Positions 1 through 8,205 of a stretch of DNA of 13,887 bases are shown in pieces. The DNA is from Granulosicoccus sp964437945. Lineage in GTDB: Bacteria; Pseudomonadota; Gammaproteobacteria; Granulosicoccales; Granulosicoccaceae. Both the position numbers and the translations under genes were made by a program. The notes under the pieces are model-generated. The model was given only the letters and a program-made list of their open reading frames with translations. It made no database searches and was not told the origin of the DNA. Position 1 is the stretch's first letter; the number at the start of each line of letters is the position of its first letter. Location: positions 1-13,887 of the forward strand of contig CAYTJF010000161.1 in NCBI GenBank assembly GCA_964437945.1, given 5' to 3'.

Positions 1-216
1 CAGCTACTTCAGCTACTTCGGCTACTTCGGCTACTTCGGCTACTTCAGCTACTTCAGCTACTTCAGCTACTTCAGCTACTTCAGCTACATCAGCTACTTC
101 AGCCACATCGGCTACTTCAGCTACTTCAGCTACTTCAGCTACTTCGGCTACTTCGGCTACTTCGGCTACTTCAGCTACTTCGGCCACTTCAGTTGCTTCA
201 GTTGCTTCAGTTGCTT
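1..216. repeat. 24 tandem copies of a 9-bp unit (coding, Glu-Val-Ala)
   Basis: On the plus strand the unit is CRGCYACWT or a close variant, repeated 24 times without an indel to the window edge, where it may continue. The minus strand reads GAA-GTA-GCT and synonyms. Variation is mainly at GCT/GCC third positions, plus two GAA-to-GAT changes. The three units nearest the N-terminus (190-216) read GAA-GCA-ACT (EAT). Because the unit is a multiple of three, gain or loss of copies changes protein length without shifting the frame. Confidence 0.97.
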
Positions 217-997
217 TAGTTACAGTCTGCAATTCCACGGTTGACTCACTTTCAACTTTCTGCGAACTATCCGCCAGCGCCGGTTGCTGTACTGTACTCT
301 CTGCATCGCAACCCGGTTGCCATTGGTATGGATAGTTTGCTGTATGTTGATAACTGTCTTGTACGACTCTCCATGGAAAATAAGTATCCGTACTAAAATA
401 CAAATCACTGGTGACTGGATGTGGCAAACATTGTTTTCTATATAATGTTGAATAGTCCACTTCATAAAAAACATAGGGCGTATCATCATGCTTGAATGCG
501 TCAAATACAAACCGTTCTTTATGATCGCCCAGAAAACCAATCGCGTGAAAGCCTTTCCATTTGGTGGGCGCTGGATACGCAACTCTTTTTTCTAACTTAC
601 CATCACTTATGGTGATGTCATAAAACGTATCATCCAACAGCACATCACAATAGTTCCACTGTAAAATGACGCGTTCAACATCACCGCTGAGCTCAGGAAA
701 CCGTTTACTGGTAGAACTTAAAGTTATTAGCGCAATATCTAAGGATGCCGCATGCAACGACGGTGAATTGTTTGTACCGAACCATTCGTTCGGCAAAACC
801 TGTCCCGGTATGTTAATGCCTTGATACGAATCAAGTAGTGTTTTAGCGACGCTAGATGTTGTCGCACATTCCAGCTTTTTAGACACAGACAATAACGGTG
901 GCAAAGCATCGTTTGCTGAAACGCTCTGTACGCTGTTATAGAATAGTAGAAACAACCAGAATGCGGGAGCAAATGCTGCACTTATTCGCCAGCGCAT
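1..997 (-). CDS. Secreted protein of unknown function with C-terminal Glu-Val-Ala tandem repeats (partial, runs off left edge)
   Basis: The reading frame stays open from an ATG at 997 to the window edge (332 codons visible), so the C-terminus is missing. Residues 1-28 look like a signal peptide: MRWR, then a hydrophobic stretch ending near SVSA. Residues about 30-240 form a globular region with several Cys, Trp and Tyr that I cannot assign to a family. From about residue 245 it turns Ser/Thr/Gln/Glu-rich, and from about residue 261 it is a pure tripeptide repeat: three EAT units, then EVA repeated, with two Glu replaced by Asp. The start lies 3 bp after the stop of the DUF3131 gene, so it is the last visible member of that operon. 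The repeat is acidic and should be helical or extended. It could be a stalk, linker or wall-spanning segment. The frame through the repeat was checked by hand. Confidence 0.85.
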   Translation of the reverse strand, partial: MRWRISAAFAPAFWLFLLFYNSVQSVSANDALPPLLSVSKKLECATTSSVAKTLLDSYQGINIPGQVLPNEWFGTNNSPSLHAASLDIALITLSSTSKRFPELSGDVERVILQWNYCDVLLDDTFYDITISDGKLEKRVAYPAPTKWKGFHAIGFLGDHKERFVFDAFKHDDTPYVFYEVDYSTLYRKQCLPHPVTSDLYFSTDTYFPWRVVQDSYQHTANYPYQWQPGCDAESTVQQPALADSSQKVESESTVELQTVTKATEATEATEVAEVAEVAEVAEVAEVAEVAEVAEVADVAEVADVAEVAEVAEVAEVAEVAEVAEVAEVAEVA

Positions 998-1000
998 ATC

Positions 1001-2524
1001 TCACAAACCAGATACTTGCGGTTGCCTGAGCAGCTCCGATTTTATCTCGATGTCACGACTACAAGATTCGCAGTGGGGAAACAAGGATCCGTATTTTTTA
1101 TACAAAAAACCGCTTAATATGACGCCGTTGGTGTTAGCAGTGGTCACTGTGTTATAACCTGCCCCACTCTCGTATATTCCTGAGTACCACCCCTCATTGA
1201 CGTCATAAGCAGATTCAACCGCATTCATCAAGACGGCGCTGTATTCATCCTCAGGAAAGAGCAAGGCCATCGATATGGCGGCTTTGGTTGATATGGTTTT
1301 TAAGTGATCATAAGCAACATCACTACTGTTTGTTGTCTGCCAGGTTTTTCCAGCATTAAAAATAGTATTGTATAAAAACCAGGGTTCCTCATCGATATTA
1401 TCTTCTGATATGGCGGTGACAATACCCGTTTCTCGCCAACGCTGTTTTTGTACTTCGAATATGTTTTTAACTAATTGTCTATTCTCGTCATCGATACCGA
1501 GCTCCATGGCATCCATAGTGTATGACTCAGTCAATACATAATTATTCGCATGAAAATCACGCGGATCACGAATATCATGCGCAATATTGACACCCATGAT
1601 TTCAACATTGCCACGATACTCGTTTTCATAGCTTGCAGCTACTGATGCATCAAAGCCATATTTATTAAATATTTTTCCAGCATATTGCTCGTAACCCAAA
1701 CGCCCTTCTTGCCATACATTTATTTTACTGTGACTTTTGTCGCTTAATGCCAGTCCGTGCAACATTTGGTCTTTTATCATTCGGTCGTATTTCCAACGCG
1801 AAAGTGTAGTTTCAATACCACTATGGTATTTCGGATGCATACAACTCAGGGAGCGTGTCCAGGACATTAAACGCGCAAGATCCAGCACAGATACACCAAT
1901 ACCACGCTCAGATGGTTTATTTGCGTAGTCAACCATGTCAAGTGTTTTGGTGTTGTACACTTTGTTTGGCGCTTCATCGTTAAACAATTTCATACTAGCT
2001 AATGATCCAAGCATGGCGGTTATGCGATCATCAAACTCTTTCTTGTCGATAAAGCCAAAATCATGAGCAGCAATTGTTGCTGCCAATGCAGAACCTGTGT
2101 CCCACATGGTAGTTGAGGAAAAGTTGTTTACCGCATTTACCAAACCTGTTTCAGGATTGTAGTTATTCTCAAAGTATGTCCATGCAATGCGCGCCATTTG
2201 TAAATCCGCCTCGCACAGCTCACCTTTTCCTGCCAGACAACTATTATTCTGGGGCTTAATTAGACACGCTAATGTGTCCGCATCTTTCCCGTAGCACATT
2301 TGGCCATCACTCATGGAAACAGTCGACATTAATGGGTTTTGTGAATTTTTCTTCAAACCTAATAAGTCCGTCGATGATGATTGCTTGTTGTGTGTGCCAA
2401 GGGTAAAAACAATAATCGCGGCCACCAGCATGCCTAAAGCAATAGCTATTACGGATTCCAGATACGAACGCCTGCGTCGTTTGCCCGGTTGTGGTGCAAA
2501 TGGCATGTAATCTTCGATGTTCAT
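1001..2524 (-). CDS. Membrane-anchored DUF3131 family protein
   Basis: 507 residues. The short basic N-terminus (KRRRRS) precedes one membrane helix at about residues 22-43, so the bulk is predicted periplasmic. The rest resembles DUF3131. The block near residues 140-210 has the WDTGSALAATIAAHDFGFI and RGIGVSVLDLARL type motifs. The C-terminal block has GWYSGIYE and TANTNGVILSGFLYK. DUF3131 has no assigned activity as far as I know. The helix-rich repeats and the 'AAxDFGxI' motif recall alpha/alpha-toroid glucoamylase-like domains, so a role on a glycan is an inference. Its ATG overlaps the stop of the acyltransferase gene (ATGA at 2521-2524), indicating translational coupling. Family assignment is good, function unknown. 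Confidence 0.85.
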   Translation of the reverse strand: MNIEDYMPFAPQPGKRRRRSYLESVIAIALGMLVAAIIVFTLGTHNKQSSSTDLLGLKKNSQNPLMSTVSMSDGQMCYGKDADTLACLIKPQNNSCLAGKGELCEADLQMARIAWTYFENNYNPETGLVNAVNNFSSTTMWDTGSALAATIAAHDFGFIDKKEFDDRITAMLGSLASMKLFNDEAPNKVYNTKTLDMVDYANKPSERGIGVSVLDLARLMSWTRSLSCMHPKYHSGIETTLSRWKYDRMIKDQMLHGLALSDKSHSKINVWQEGRLGYEQYAGKIFNKYGFDASVAASYENEYRGNVEIMGVNIAHDIRDPRDFHANNYVLTESYTMDAMELGIDDENRQLVKNIFEVQKQRWRETGIVTAISEDNIDEEPWFLYNTIFNAGKTWQTTNSSDVAYDHLKTISTKAAISMALLFPEDEYSAVLMNAVESAYDVNEGWYSGIYESGAGYNTVTTANTNGVILSGFLYKKYGSLFPHCESCSRDIEIKSELLRQPQVSGL

Positions 2525-3705
2525 TGTACGTTATGTCTAACCTGATTCAATTGAACGTTGGATTTGGAATCATTGCTCGCAGAGTTTTGCCATGGCAATG
2601 GACCCAAACCCACAGTCCAGGCAACCCATTTAACTTTACCGATTGCTATCGTGATACTTAGAGCCAGAAAAGCGGTTGCGCAGTATTTCACTAGCACATA
2701 CCAATCCGGTTGTAGAGAAAACTCTAGAAATGCAACGTCAACTAGATCCATAATCGCCGGATGTGTGAGATACATACCAAAAGAGAAGCGAGACCATTGT
2801 GACAAACTGTCAGGCCAATTTAAGTACCAGGACATCATAAAGGCGGTGAGTACCGCGCATGGCAACAGGTAATGACCGTAGTAGATCATATCGGTTCTGA
2901 CGATGAACTCACCCGCTATGCCTACTTTTTGAGCATAAATTAGCTTCATTAAAAAACCGATGGAAACAAAAAACAGACTTAAGCCAAATAGCGCTTTTGC
3001 TATTTCTGGTTTGATGCCACGTTGCCAGAAACCAAACAGGCTATAGGCAAAGAATCCGTATCCTGAATAGGTAAGAATTTTAATGAAACGTACTGCGTAT
3101 TCACGCAGTATTGGGTCGTTCACTGTACTCCAAATCCAATCATTAATGGACACATTCAGATACAACATGGGAACAACGATCAAGCCAAGCAGCGGGTAGA
3201 AAATGGCCAATTTATACAGGCGATGAAAAAGCAATAATAGAAACAGGGTTGGTAGAAAATGCATGTGAAAATGGGCATCGCCAAGAACAAAAAACCCTAC
3301 CCAGCGATCCAATGATCCAATTTGCTCAAATATGGCCTGGTCATACCCCAGGTAACTGGCTTTGTATAATCGAAAAAATACATAGAACACCGTCCAGAAT
3401 GCGAACGGCACTAATAATCTTCGGGCTTGCAACAACATGGTTGGGATAAATGCTGATGTCGTTTTCGATAATTTCATCGATAATAAAAACAACGAAACCA
3501 GAATAAAAAATTCTGTACTGGCCATCTCCGATACACTGCGCATCAGTACCGGGAACACACGATCATGCGCTGCTGCCTGTGCGAATGCACCACCTGAAGG
3601 ATCGCTGGATGTGTGGATACCGATTATGCAAAACGCCGCAGCTAAACGCGCGCCGTCAAGCCAATTCATTCGACCAGAAGCACTATTTGCCGCTACGGTG
3701 CTCAT
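2521..3705 (-). CDS. Acyltransferase 3 (OafA-like) family integral membrane enzyme
   Basis: 394 residues, about ten hydrophobic segments. The N-terminus reads NWLDGARLAAAFCIIGIHT, the typical acyltransferase-3 first helix with its conserved Arg and the candidate catalytic His at residue 31. The C-terminal part has SRFSFGMYLTHP, the usual family signature of the late helix. Members transfer acetyl or other acyl groups to extracytoplasmic sugars such as O-antigen, exopolysaccharide or peptidoglycan. There is no attached SGNH domain. The gene is coupled at both ends by ATGA overlaps, with the 173-residue membrane protein upstream (3702-3705) and the DUF3131 gene downstream. This suggests these products work together on one envelope polymer. 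The acceptor is unknown. Confidence 0.88.
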   Translation of the reverse strand: MSTVAANSASGRMNWLDGARLAAAFCIIGIHTSSDPSGGAFAQAAAHDRVFPVLMRSVSEMASTEFFILVSLFLLSMKLSKTTSAFIPTMLLQARRLLVPFAFWTVFYVFFRLYKASYLGYDQAIFEQIGSLDRWVGFFVLGDAHFHMHFLPTLFLLLLFHRLYKLAIFYPLLGLIVVPMLYLNVSINDWIWSTVNDPILREYAVRFIKILTYSGYGFFAYSLFGFWQRGIKPEIAKALFGLSLFFVSIGFLMKLIYAQKVGIAGEFIVRTDMIYYGHYLLPCAVLTAFMMSWYLNWPDSLSQWSRFSFGMYLTHPAIMDLVDVAFLEFSLQPDWYVLVKYCATAFLALSITIAIGKVKWVAWTVGLGPLPWQNSASNDSKSNVQLNQVRHNVQ

Positions 3706-4223
3706 CGGCTCACTACTCTGACTTTTGCCAGTACCGTTAAACCGTCGCTAATATCAATGCCAGGATACTTGCCAGTTTCTTTTCCGTGATTAAACCAGCG
3801 TTTGATTCGCTCTTCAGCCGTCGCATTCACAGACAGCAATTCAATCGTGTATTTGTAACCCTTCCCAGGACTGGTGTGCTGCGTTCTTTGAAAATGAGTC
3901 GGTTCAGCTCCAATTCGCTGTTTAGGCCAAACTCGGTTATCGACTCGTTCTACCAGGTACACCACCTCACCTGCCGGTACAGATTCTATACGGCCGCTCA
4001 CTTCAAACTGATTAGCAACCAAATCACCGGTAACGGGATAATCAAAATAGGCATACTTCGTTTGATGACCAATACCATCGTCTCTTTGCACAGCTCCACT
4101 GAAAAAAACCAGTTGCGTAAGAACGCCTGCCACCACAACAGGAAAACAGGCAACCAACATCACGTACAGTGCGCGACTCAGTGCGTTTGTTGTTTCACTA
4201 CCTGTGTGGCTGAAGGTTTTCAT
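3702..4223 (-). CDS. Small one-pass membrane protein with periplasmic domain, unknown function
   Basis: 173 residues from the ATG at 4223 (MKTFSHTG...). The frame is open further upstream to an ATG at 4337, but that start would overlap the preceding gene by about 95 bp. The 4223 start leaves a 19-bp gap, so I chose it, although no strong ribosome site is visible. A membrane helix spans about residues 19-42. The outer part contains FEVSGRIESVPAGEVVYLVERV followed by VWPKQ. This resembles small beta-sandwich domains that carry a 'G.. xxIPxGxxLWLVV...YWPQ' pattern in many bacterial proteins. That likeness is from memory and weak. Its stop overlaps the acyltransferase start. Confidence 0.75.
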   Translation of the reverse strand: MKTFSHTGSETTNALSRALYVMLVACFPVVVAGVLTQLVFFSGAVQRDDGIGHQTKYAYFDYPVTGDLVANQFEVSGRIESVPAGEVVYLVERVDNRVWPKQRIGAEPTHFQRTQHTSPGKGYKYTIELLSVNATAEERIKRWFNHGKETGKYPGIDISDGLTVLAKVRVVSR

Positions 4224-4242
4224 CGTAGTAAACGAGCAGCAA

Positions 4243-4833
4243 TCACGGTTTAGACTGCGTTTCGAGTGCCGAGACCAGTACTTCTTGTATAGATTTGGTG
4301 TTACCTGAATAATCGCCGCGATTCCATTTACCGGCAAGAATATCTATTGGCGCCATTAGTTCACGCAGCGAATCCTTGCTCTTTTTCCATCTATCACTAG
4401 TTTTCCAAATTACCGTCTTGGTGGATTTGAGGAGTTCTGCTGCTTGTGAACCTTGTTTATCGAAAGCGGCCAAATCGGCTCTTAATACCGTGGCATAGGC
4501 ATTTTGCAGCTCTGCTTTTTCCTGCATACGCGCAATAGCCTGGTTTTTAGCTTTTAATAAATTCGGATCAACCTTGTTGGTTGATTGCTTAAATTCGGCT
4601 TGCTCTGCAGAAAATTGATCCATGCGAGCAAATAAATCGGTGCCAATAGACTCACTTTGGGTAGATGCACTGTTTAATTCTGCGCGCACATCAGCCAGCG
4701 CACGTTGAAAGTTCAACTGCGCTATTTCCATGGATTGTTTTGTTTGCAGCATTTGTACTGACAACCACGCCAACACGATAAGCGTGGCTGTGCTGAATAT
4801 CTTGACTAGCATCTCACCAACCGGTTTGATCAA
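4243..4833 (-). CDS. Membrane-anchored coiled-coil protein, unknown function
   Basis: 196 residues. One membrane helix sits at about residues 8-28 (KIFSTATLIVLAWLSVQML). Residues about 30-150 are Ala/Gln/Glu/Lys-rich with heptad-like spacing and almost no Pro or Gly, as expected for a coiled coil. The C-terminal 40 residues look more globular (LMAPIDILAGKWNRGDYSG). It is the first gene of the five-gene unit and is followed after 19 bp by the next small membrane protein. A scaffold or adaptor role for the downstream membrane enzyme is an inference. No family recognised. Confidence 0.75.
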   Translation of the reverse strand: MIKPVGEMLVKIFSTATLIVLAWLSVQMLQTKQSMEIAQLNFQRALADVRAELNSASTQSESIGTDLFARMDQFSAEQAEFKQSTNKVDPNLLKAKNQAIARMQEKAELQNAYATVLRADLAAFDKQGSQAAELLKSTKTVIWKTSDRWKKSKDSLRELMAPIDILAGKWNRGDYSGNTKSIQEVLVSALETQSKP

Positions 4834-5040
4834 ATTAAAATTGAGCGCAAAGTTGCCCGCTTATCGTGTTATCGACCTTCCGGGGATTAACTTTTAATCT
4901 ATTGACTATTCAATTCGCTTTGGTAATTGAGTGAAGGGTTAGCTGCATTTTGACGGACGAATTCACATTATTTTAAATAGCAGGTTAAAGTTTTGATGTC
5001 AGCTGCCGACGGGCTTGCCACGCACGCGGAGTATCGAAGA

Positions 5041-5061
5041 TAACGCAGTTGTTTTGCGTTA
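5041..5061 (-). terminator. Possible hairpin downstream of the SCO gene
   Basis: A perfect 7-bp inverted repeat, TAACGCA and TGCGTTA, with a 7-base loop lies 40-60 bases after the SCO stop codon. There is no convincing U-run after it on the minus strand, so termination is uncertain. The rest of 4834-5100 has no gene that I can support. It must contain the promoter of the five-gene unit, but I found only weak hexamers. Confidence 0.3.
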
Positions 5062-5100
5062 CGGGATGATTCACTACCGCCGTCACCGTCGGTATCAATG

Positions 5101-5778
5101 CTAGCTTGAAATGTATTTTCTAATCACATCAGCCATACTTTGAGGATTTAATACAGGCGGGAAAAACGTTTGCAGCTTTCCATCAGGGCCCATCAAATAA
5201 AAATAGGACGTGTGTGTAACAATTTCCTCGTTGTTCAGCTTTTCATCAAGCACAGAAGGCTTCTGTCGATAGGCTTTATATACCGGCTTAAGTTGTTCAA
5301 GAGACCCTGTTAAGCCGGTTAAAGCTGGATGGTAGGCAGACAAATTTTCTCGCAATTTTGCTGGACTGTCGTTTGCCGGGTCTACCGTTATAACGAGCGT
5401 ATTGAATTTGTTTAATGGATCATCGGAGTCGGCTTGTAAAATATCCAGCGCATCGGCAATGCGTTTTAACGAAACCGGACACATAACCTGGCAGTTGCTA
5501 TAACCGAAAAAAACCAACATATGTTTGCCAGAATAAGTTTGGTCGGTAACTGCTTTACCCAAATGATTTACCAGTGAAAACGGCCCTCCTATATTGGCAA
5601 TTTCATCAGGCAGAATATTCTCTGGGCTGACAGTCTCAGCCATTAAAGCGGCCTCAGAGTCTGGATTAGAAACGGCTTCTACTGAAATCCCTTGATCATC
5701 ATGCTTTTCACCGGCATGAGCCATAACCCAGCTTGGGGTTAACACAGACACCAATAATATAATTATGCGCAAACCCAT
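5101..5778 (-). CDS. SCO1/SenC family copper chaperone or thiol-disulfide protein
   Basis: 225 residues, with a signal peptide MGLRIIILLVSVLTPSWVMA cut before HAGEKHDD, an N-terminus that could itself bind metal. The thioredoxin-like SCO domain follows: FGYSNCQVMCP (Cys96 and Cys100, the CxxxCP copper site), ITVDPANDSP near 130-138, and THTSYFYLMGPDG with the third ligand His189. All three copper ligands are present. SCO proteins deliver copper to, or reduce, the CuA site of cytochrome oxidase or similar centres. Here no oxidase genes are nearby. The gene starts 24 bp after the stop of a Cys-containing lipoprotein, making it the third gene of an exported unit. Confidence 0.92.
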   Translation of the reverse strand: MGLRIIILLVSVLTPSWVMAHAGEKHDDQGISVEAVSNPDSEAALMAETVSPENILPDEIANIGGPFSLVNHLGKAVTDQTYSGKHMLVFFGYSNCQVMCPVSLKRIADALDILQADSDDPLNKFNTLVITVDPANDSPAKLRENLSAYHPALTGLTGSLEQLKPVYKAYRQKPSVLDEKLNNEEIVTHTSYFYLMGPDGKLQTFFPPVLNPQSMADVIRKYISS

Positions 5779-5802
5779 TGAGACTGTCCGACTCCTGCTT
5801 TT

Positions 5803-6417
5803 TTATTGACCAAGGTATTCCTGATCGGCTTCTCGCCCAAGCCCTAGCACGCCATCACGTTCGATGATCTCACGCACGCGCTCATCGTTGTCTTGCCAGT
5901 TGCTTGCCTCCGATAGCGGTCTACCTGTGCGATCAGACCAGGCTTGCAGATAACCCGTCGCACGTTGCCACTGTCCGCCTACTGGCCTTACATTTTGAAC
6001 TTGAAAAAAACGTACGCCTTTGTGCTCTGTAAATAAGCCATTCAGATCAACCACTTGATCACAATAAGGTGACAGTTCAACTACAGCACCAGTAAAATTA
6101 GTTAGATTTTTTGACACTAAAATGGTGCGCGAATCTTCCGTTTTTATAGCGAGTTGTCGCTTACCATCACCACAATTATTAGCACAATTTCCGTTGAGTT
6201 CGCACAGTACATCAACAACGGTGCCAGTAAGTTCACTTTCCTCACCATTGGTCACAGGCCATGAAGCTACTTTGCCAACGGGCGTTGCACAAGCGCCAAG
6301 GAACAGACTGGTGACCAAAAGACTCGCCAGCGATAGAAGCGATGATTTTCGGCTATGGTTTTTCTGATCATGTTTATTCAGATCACGGATTATGCGCTGT
6401 ATCATTGTCACTCTCAT
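5803..6417 (-). CDS. Cys-containing lipoprotein, unknown function, paralogue of its upstream neighbour
   Basis: 204 residues from the ATG at 6417, which overlaps the preceding stop (ATGA, 6414-6417). An ATG at 6405 is a possible alternative start. A basic N-region and a hydrophobic stretch end in a lipobox LGAC with the lipidated Cys at 43. Ala at +2 suggests the outer membrane. The domain starts ELTGTVVDVLC and has Cys72, Cys78 and Cys82 (C-x5-C-x3-C), then Cys119. The order of motifs (LTGxxxDxxC, CxxxC, a beta-rich segment, then an LxG..F..V.. block) matches the upstream gene product, so the two are likely diverged duplicates. The C-terminal 60 residues are extra and Trp/Arg/Glu-rich. Position before a SCO gene suggests a metal or thiol role. 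Confidence 0.78.
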   Translation of the reverse strand: MRVTMIQRIIRDLNKHDQKNHSRKSSLLSLASLLVTSLFLGACATPVGKVASWPVTNGEESELTGTVVDVLCELNGNCANNCGDGKRQLAIKTEDSRTILVSKNLTNFTGAVVELSPYCDQVVDLNGLFTEHKGVRFFQVQNVRPVGGQWQRATGYLQAWSDRTGRPLSEASNWQDNDERVREIIERDGVLGLGREADQEYLGQ

Positions 6418-6953
6418 GGTCGGGCCACACCTGGCACAATACCAAATCGTTCATGCGTTAAGTTGACAATGCCATTGTCTTCAACCACCTCATCGATGTT
6501 CAAATAAGTCAGACCATCCAGCTCGAAGGTGGTGCCTTTAACCGTGAGTTCACGACTTTGCAAGTTGAGAATTTTCTCGTTGGCGACACTTGTGTCATCT
6601 CCTTCGAAGGAAAGCACCATGTAGACTTTTCCGTCTGTCTTATCGAGCAGCCCAACCGGTATTCCTCCAGCTGCACACCAAACCGCACAGACATGATGCG
6701 CTGTGCCTGTAACGGCTTCGGATGACCCCATGATTTGCGACACGTAGCACCAGGTATCAATCATCTCACCGGTTAGTGTGACCTGTTTTCCATCGACAGC
6801 CATGGCTTGCTTGGGTACAGAAGCACCCAATACCACGGCTATGGCCAGAAGCAATAAATTACGCCCAACAGAACGACAAATAGGCTCAGCGCAGCGAACA
6901 AATTGATTGACTGAATTGAAACGGTTTAAGTCTGGGCTGTGTATCACTGGCAT
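6414..6953 (-). CDS. Exported Cys/His protein of unknown function
   Basis: 179 residues. There is a long N-region, then a hydrophobic segment at 32-45 and a probable signal cut after KQAMA near residue 52. The mature domain reads LTGEMIDTWCY (Cys69), then HHVCAVWCAAGGIPVGLL with His86, His87, Cys89 and Cys93. I recall similar small secreted proteins with a CxxxC-xxGGIPVGLL motif annotated as hypothetical, and no function. The ATG at 6953 has a GAGG only one or two bases upstream, too close to be ideal, and no other Met occurs before the signal sequence, so the start is uncertain. It is first in the unit with its paralogue and the SCO gene. Confidence 0.78.
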   Translation of the reverse strand: MPVIHSPDLNRFNSVNQFVRCAEPICRSVGRNLLLLAIAVVLGASVPKQAMAVDGKQVTLTGEMIDTWCYVSQIMGSSEAVTGTAHHVCAVWCAAGGIPVGLLDKTDGKVYMVLSFEGDDTSVANEKILNLQSRELTVKGTTFELDGLTYLNIDEVVEDNGIVNLTHERFGIVPGVARP

Positions 6954-6987
6954 ACCTCACTGCACGTCTGAATAGGAATCGCTCTCT

Positions 6988-7017
6988 ATAATAAACTAAA
7001 GCGGTATTCATAGTAAA
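6988..7017 (-). promoter_or_regulatory. Candidate promoter for the Cys-protein/SCO unit
   Basis: On the minus strand TTTACT (7012-7017) and TATTAT (6988-6993) are separated by 18 bp, matching the sigma70 hexamers at 4 and 5 of 6 positions. Transcription would start near 6981, about 28 bases before the ATG at 6953. The same gap (6954-7130) holds a 12-bp palindrome GTTTTATAAAAC (7060-7071) and a short hairpin (7044-7054) that could mark the end of the upstream unit. Confidence 0.4.
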
Positions 7018-7130
7018 TTGCGCCTAAATCGGCTGATTTAATGCCGCCGAGCGGTGAACGTTTTATAAAACCGTGATAGAACAGTGATAATTGCATAGCG
7101 ATATAACGTCTGACATTGTCTATGATGATG

Positions 7131-8141
7131 TTATCTATTATTAAGCAATTCAGCGAATGCCTTCTCCAATACCTGCATCGTCTGCGGATTGCGTCCTGGA
7201 GATGCACAACAATGACCCCAATCTGAATCAATGACACGTAGCTCGGCGTTTTCCAATAATGCCACTTCTGTCAAGCTGTCCTCTGGCGGAAAATAAAGAT
7301 CCGTTCTACATGGCATCACCACCGTTTTTGCGGTAATAGCCTTCAACGCATCATCGTAGCTGCCAGCAAACTTTGGATGATTGCCAATATCAGCTGAACG
7401 CCACGTCGACAATTTTGTTAACAGATCGTTGGCATCCCACTGCAAATGATCTTGCTCCCAGCCTTGCATTAACCCTTCAATATCGTCGAAGCCAAGTTCT
7501 CGATAACGGTGTTCTCGAAAAAAAGTCTGAGAATAGGCCCAACCACAATACACTCTGGCAAACGCTTTCAAACCTGTCGTTGGAGGTGATGTGTAGTTAC
7601 CATCGTCATAATGTTGGTCCGCCTTCAAGGCGGCAGCCACTCCCTGTAAAAACACATCATTGTGTGCAGAACAACGCGCCGAACCGCAAAACGGTAGCAG
7701 CGCGTCGACCATATGCGGATAGAGCGCGGCAAAGTGATAAACCTGGATAGCGCCCATCGACCACCCGGTGGCAAGACGCAAGCGCTTAACACCCAACGCT
7801 TCGGTTAATAAACGATACTGGCACTCGACGTTGTCATAGATAGAAACCGCAGGAAAACCACTGCCCGATTGAACGCCACTGGTGTTACTTGGAGATGAAG
7901 ATAAACCATTGCCAAATAAATTGGGCACAACCACAAAATACTTGTTCGTATCTATCACCCTGCCCGGCCCAAAGTACGCTTCGTTGCTGTGATGGGTGCC
8001 GGTATAGTAGGTTGGGATTAGAATGGCGTTGTCAGCACCGCGGTTAAGTTCACCGTAGGTTGCATAGTGCAACTTCGCATCGCACAGCACAGAGCCGCTT
8101 TGCAAAGTAATATCGCCGACAAAGAAATCTCGAACACTCAC
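7131..8141 (-). CDS. Alpha/beta hydrolase of the homoserine O-acetyltransferase (MetX)-like family
   Basis: 336 residues from a GTG start at 8141. The catalytic triad is visible: Ser128 in GWSMGA, Asp281 in PCRTDLYFPPED and His310 in DWGHCCASPG. These sit at the spacing usual for MetX relatives, as do the early block LHYATYGELN and the FGNGLSSSPSN segment. True MetX enzymes usually have GGSMGG and acetylate homoserine. This protein has GWSMGA and the neighbourhood has no methionine genes, so a hydrolase or another acyl transfer is as likely. It starts 64 bp after the stop of the glutamine-synthetase-like gene on the same strand, so the two are probably co-transcribed. A role in processing a substrate or product of that ligase is inference only. 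Confidence 0.85.
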   Translation of the reverse strand: MSVRDFFVGDITLQSGSVLCDAKLHYATYGELNRGADNAILIPTYYTGTHHSNEAYFGPGRVIDTNKYFVVVPNLFGNGLSSSPSNTSGVQSGSGFPAVSIYDNVECQYRLLTEALGVKRLRLATGWSMGAIQVYHFAALYPHMVDALLPFCGSARCSAHNDVFLQGVAAALKADQHYDDGNYTSPPTTGLKAFARVYCGWAYSQTFFREHRYRELGFDDIEGLMQGWEQDHLQWDANDLLTKLSTWRSADIGNHPKFAGSYDDALKAITAKTVVMPCRTDLYFPPEDSLTEVALLENAELRVIDSDWGHCCASPGRNPQTMQVLEKAFAELLNNR

Positions 8142-8205
8142 GCTTAACTAACTCTCACTGATCTATCTAAAAGAGCTTTAGGCCAGCTTTGATAGTCACC
8201 GTGCA

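Noticed and set aside
1..216. CRISPR-like array
   Set aside because: Units are 9 bp with no spacers and keep one reading frame of an upstream open gene.
220..981. Short minus-strand frames at 220-582 and 739-981
   Set aside because: They are out-of-frame shadows of the long open frame that starts at 997, which carries the signal peptide and the repeat.
3786..4253. Plus-strand frame of 155 codons opposite the small membrane protein
   Set aside because: Composition is Arg/His/Cys-rich as expected for an antisense shadow, and the minus frame has a membrane helix and operon coupling.
4224..4337. Upstream start (4337) for the 173-residue membrane protein
   Set aside because: It would overlap the preceding coiled-coil gene by about 95 bp and add a Cys/Arg-rich tail ahead of the hydrophobic helix. 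The ATG at 4223 fits the spacing.
8160..8205. Repeated AGCTTT motifs between glnT and the hydrolase as a terminator
   Set aside because: The motifs are direct repeats with no stable stem and no U-run, so the two genes are more likely co-transcribed.
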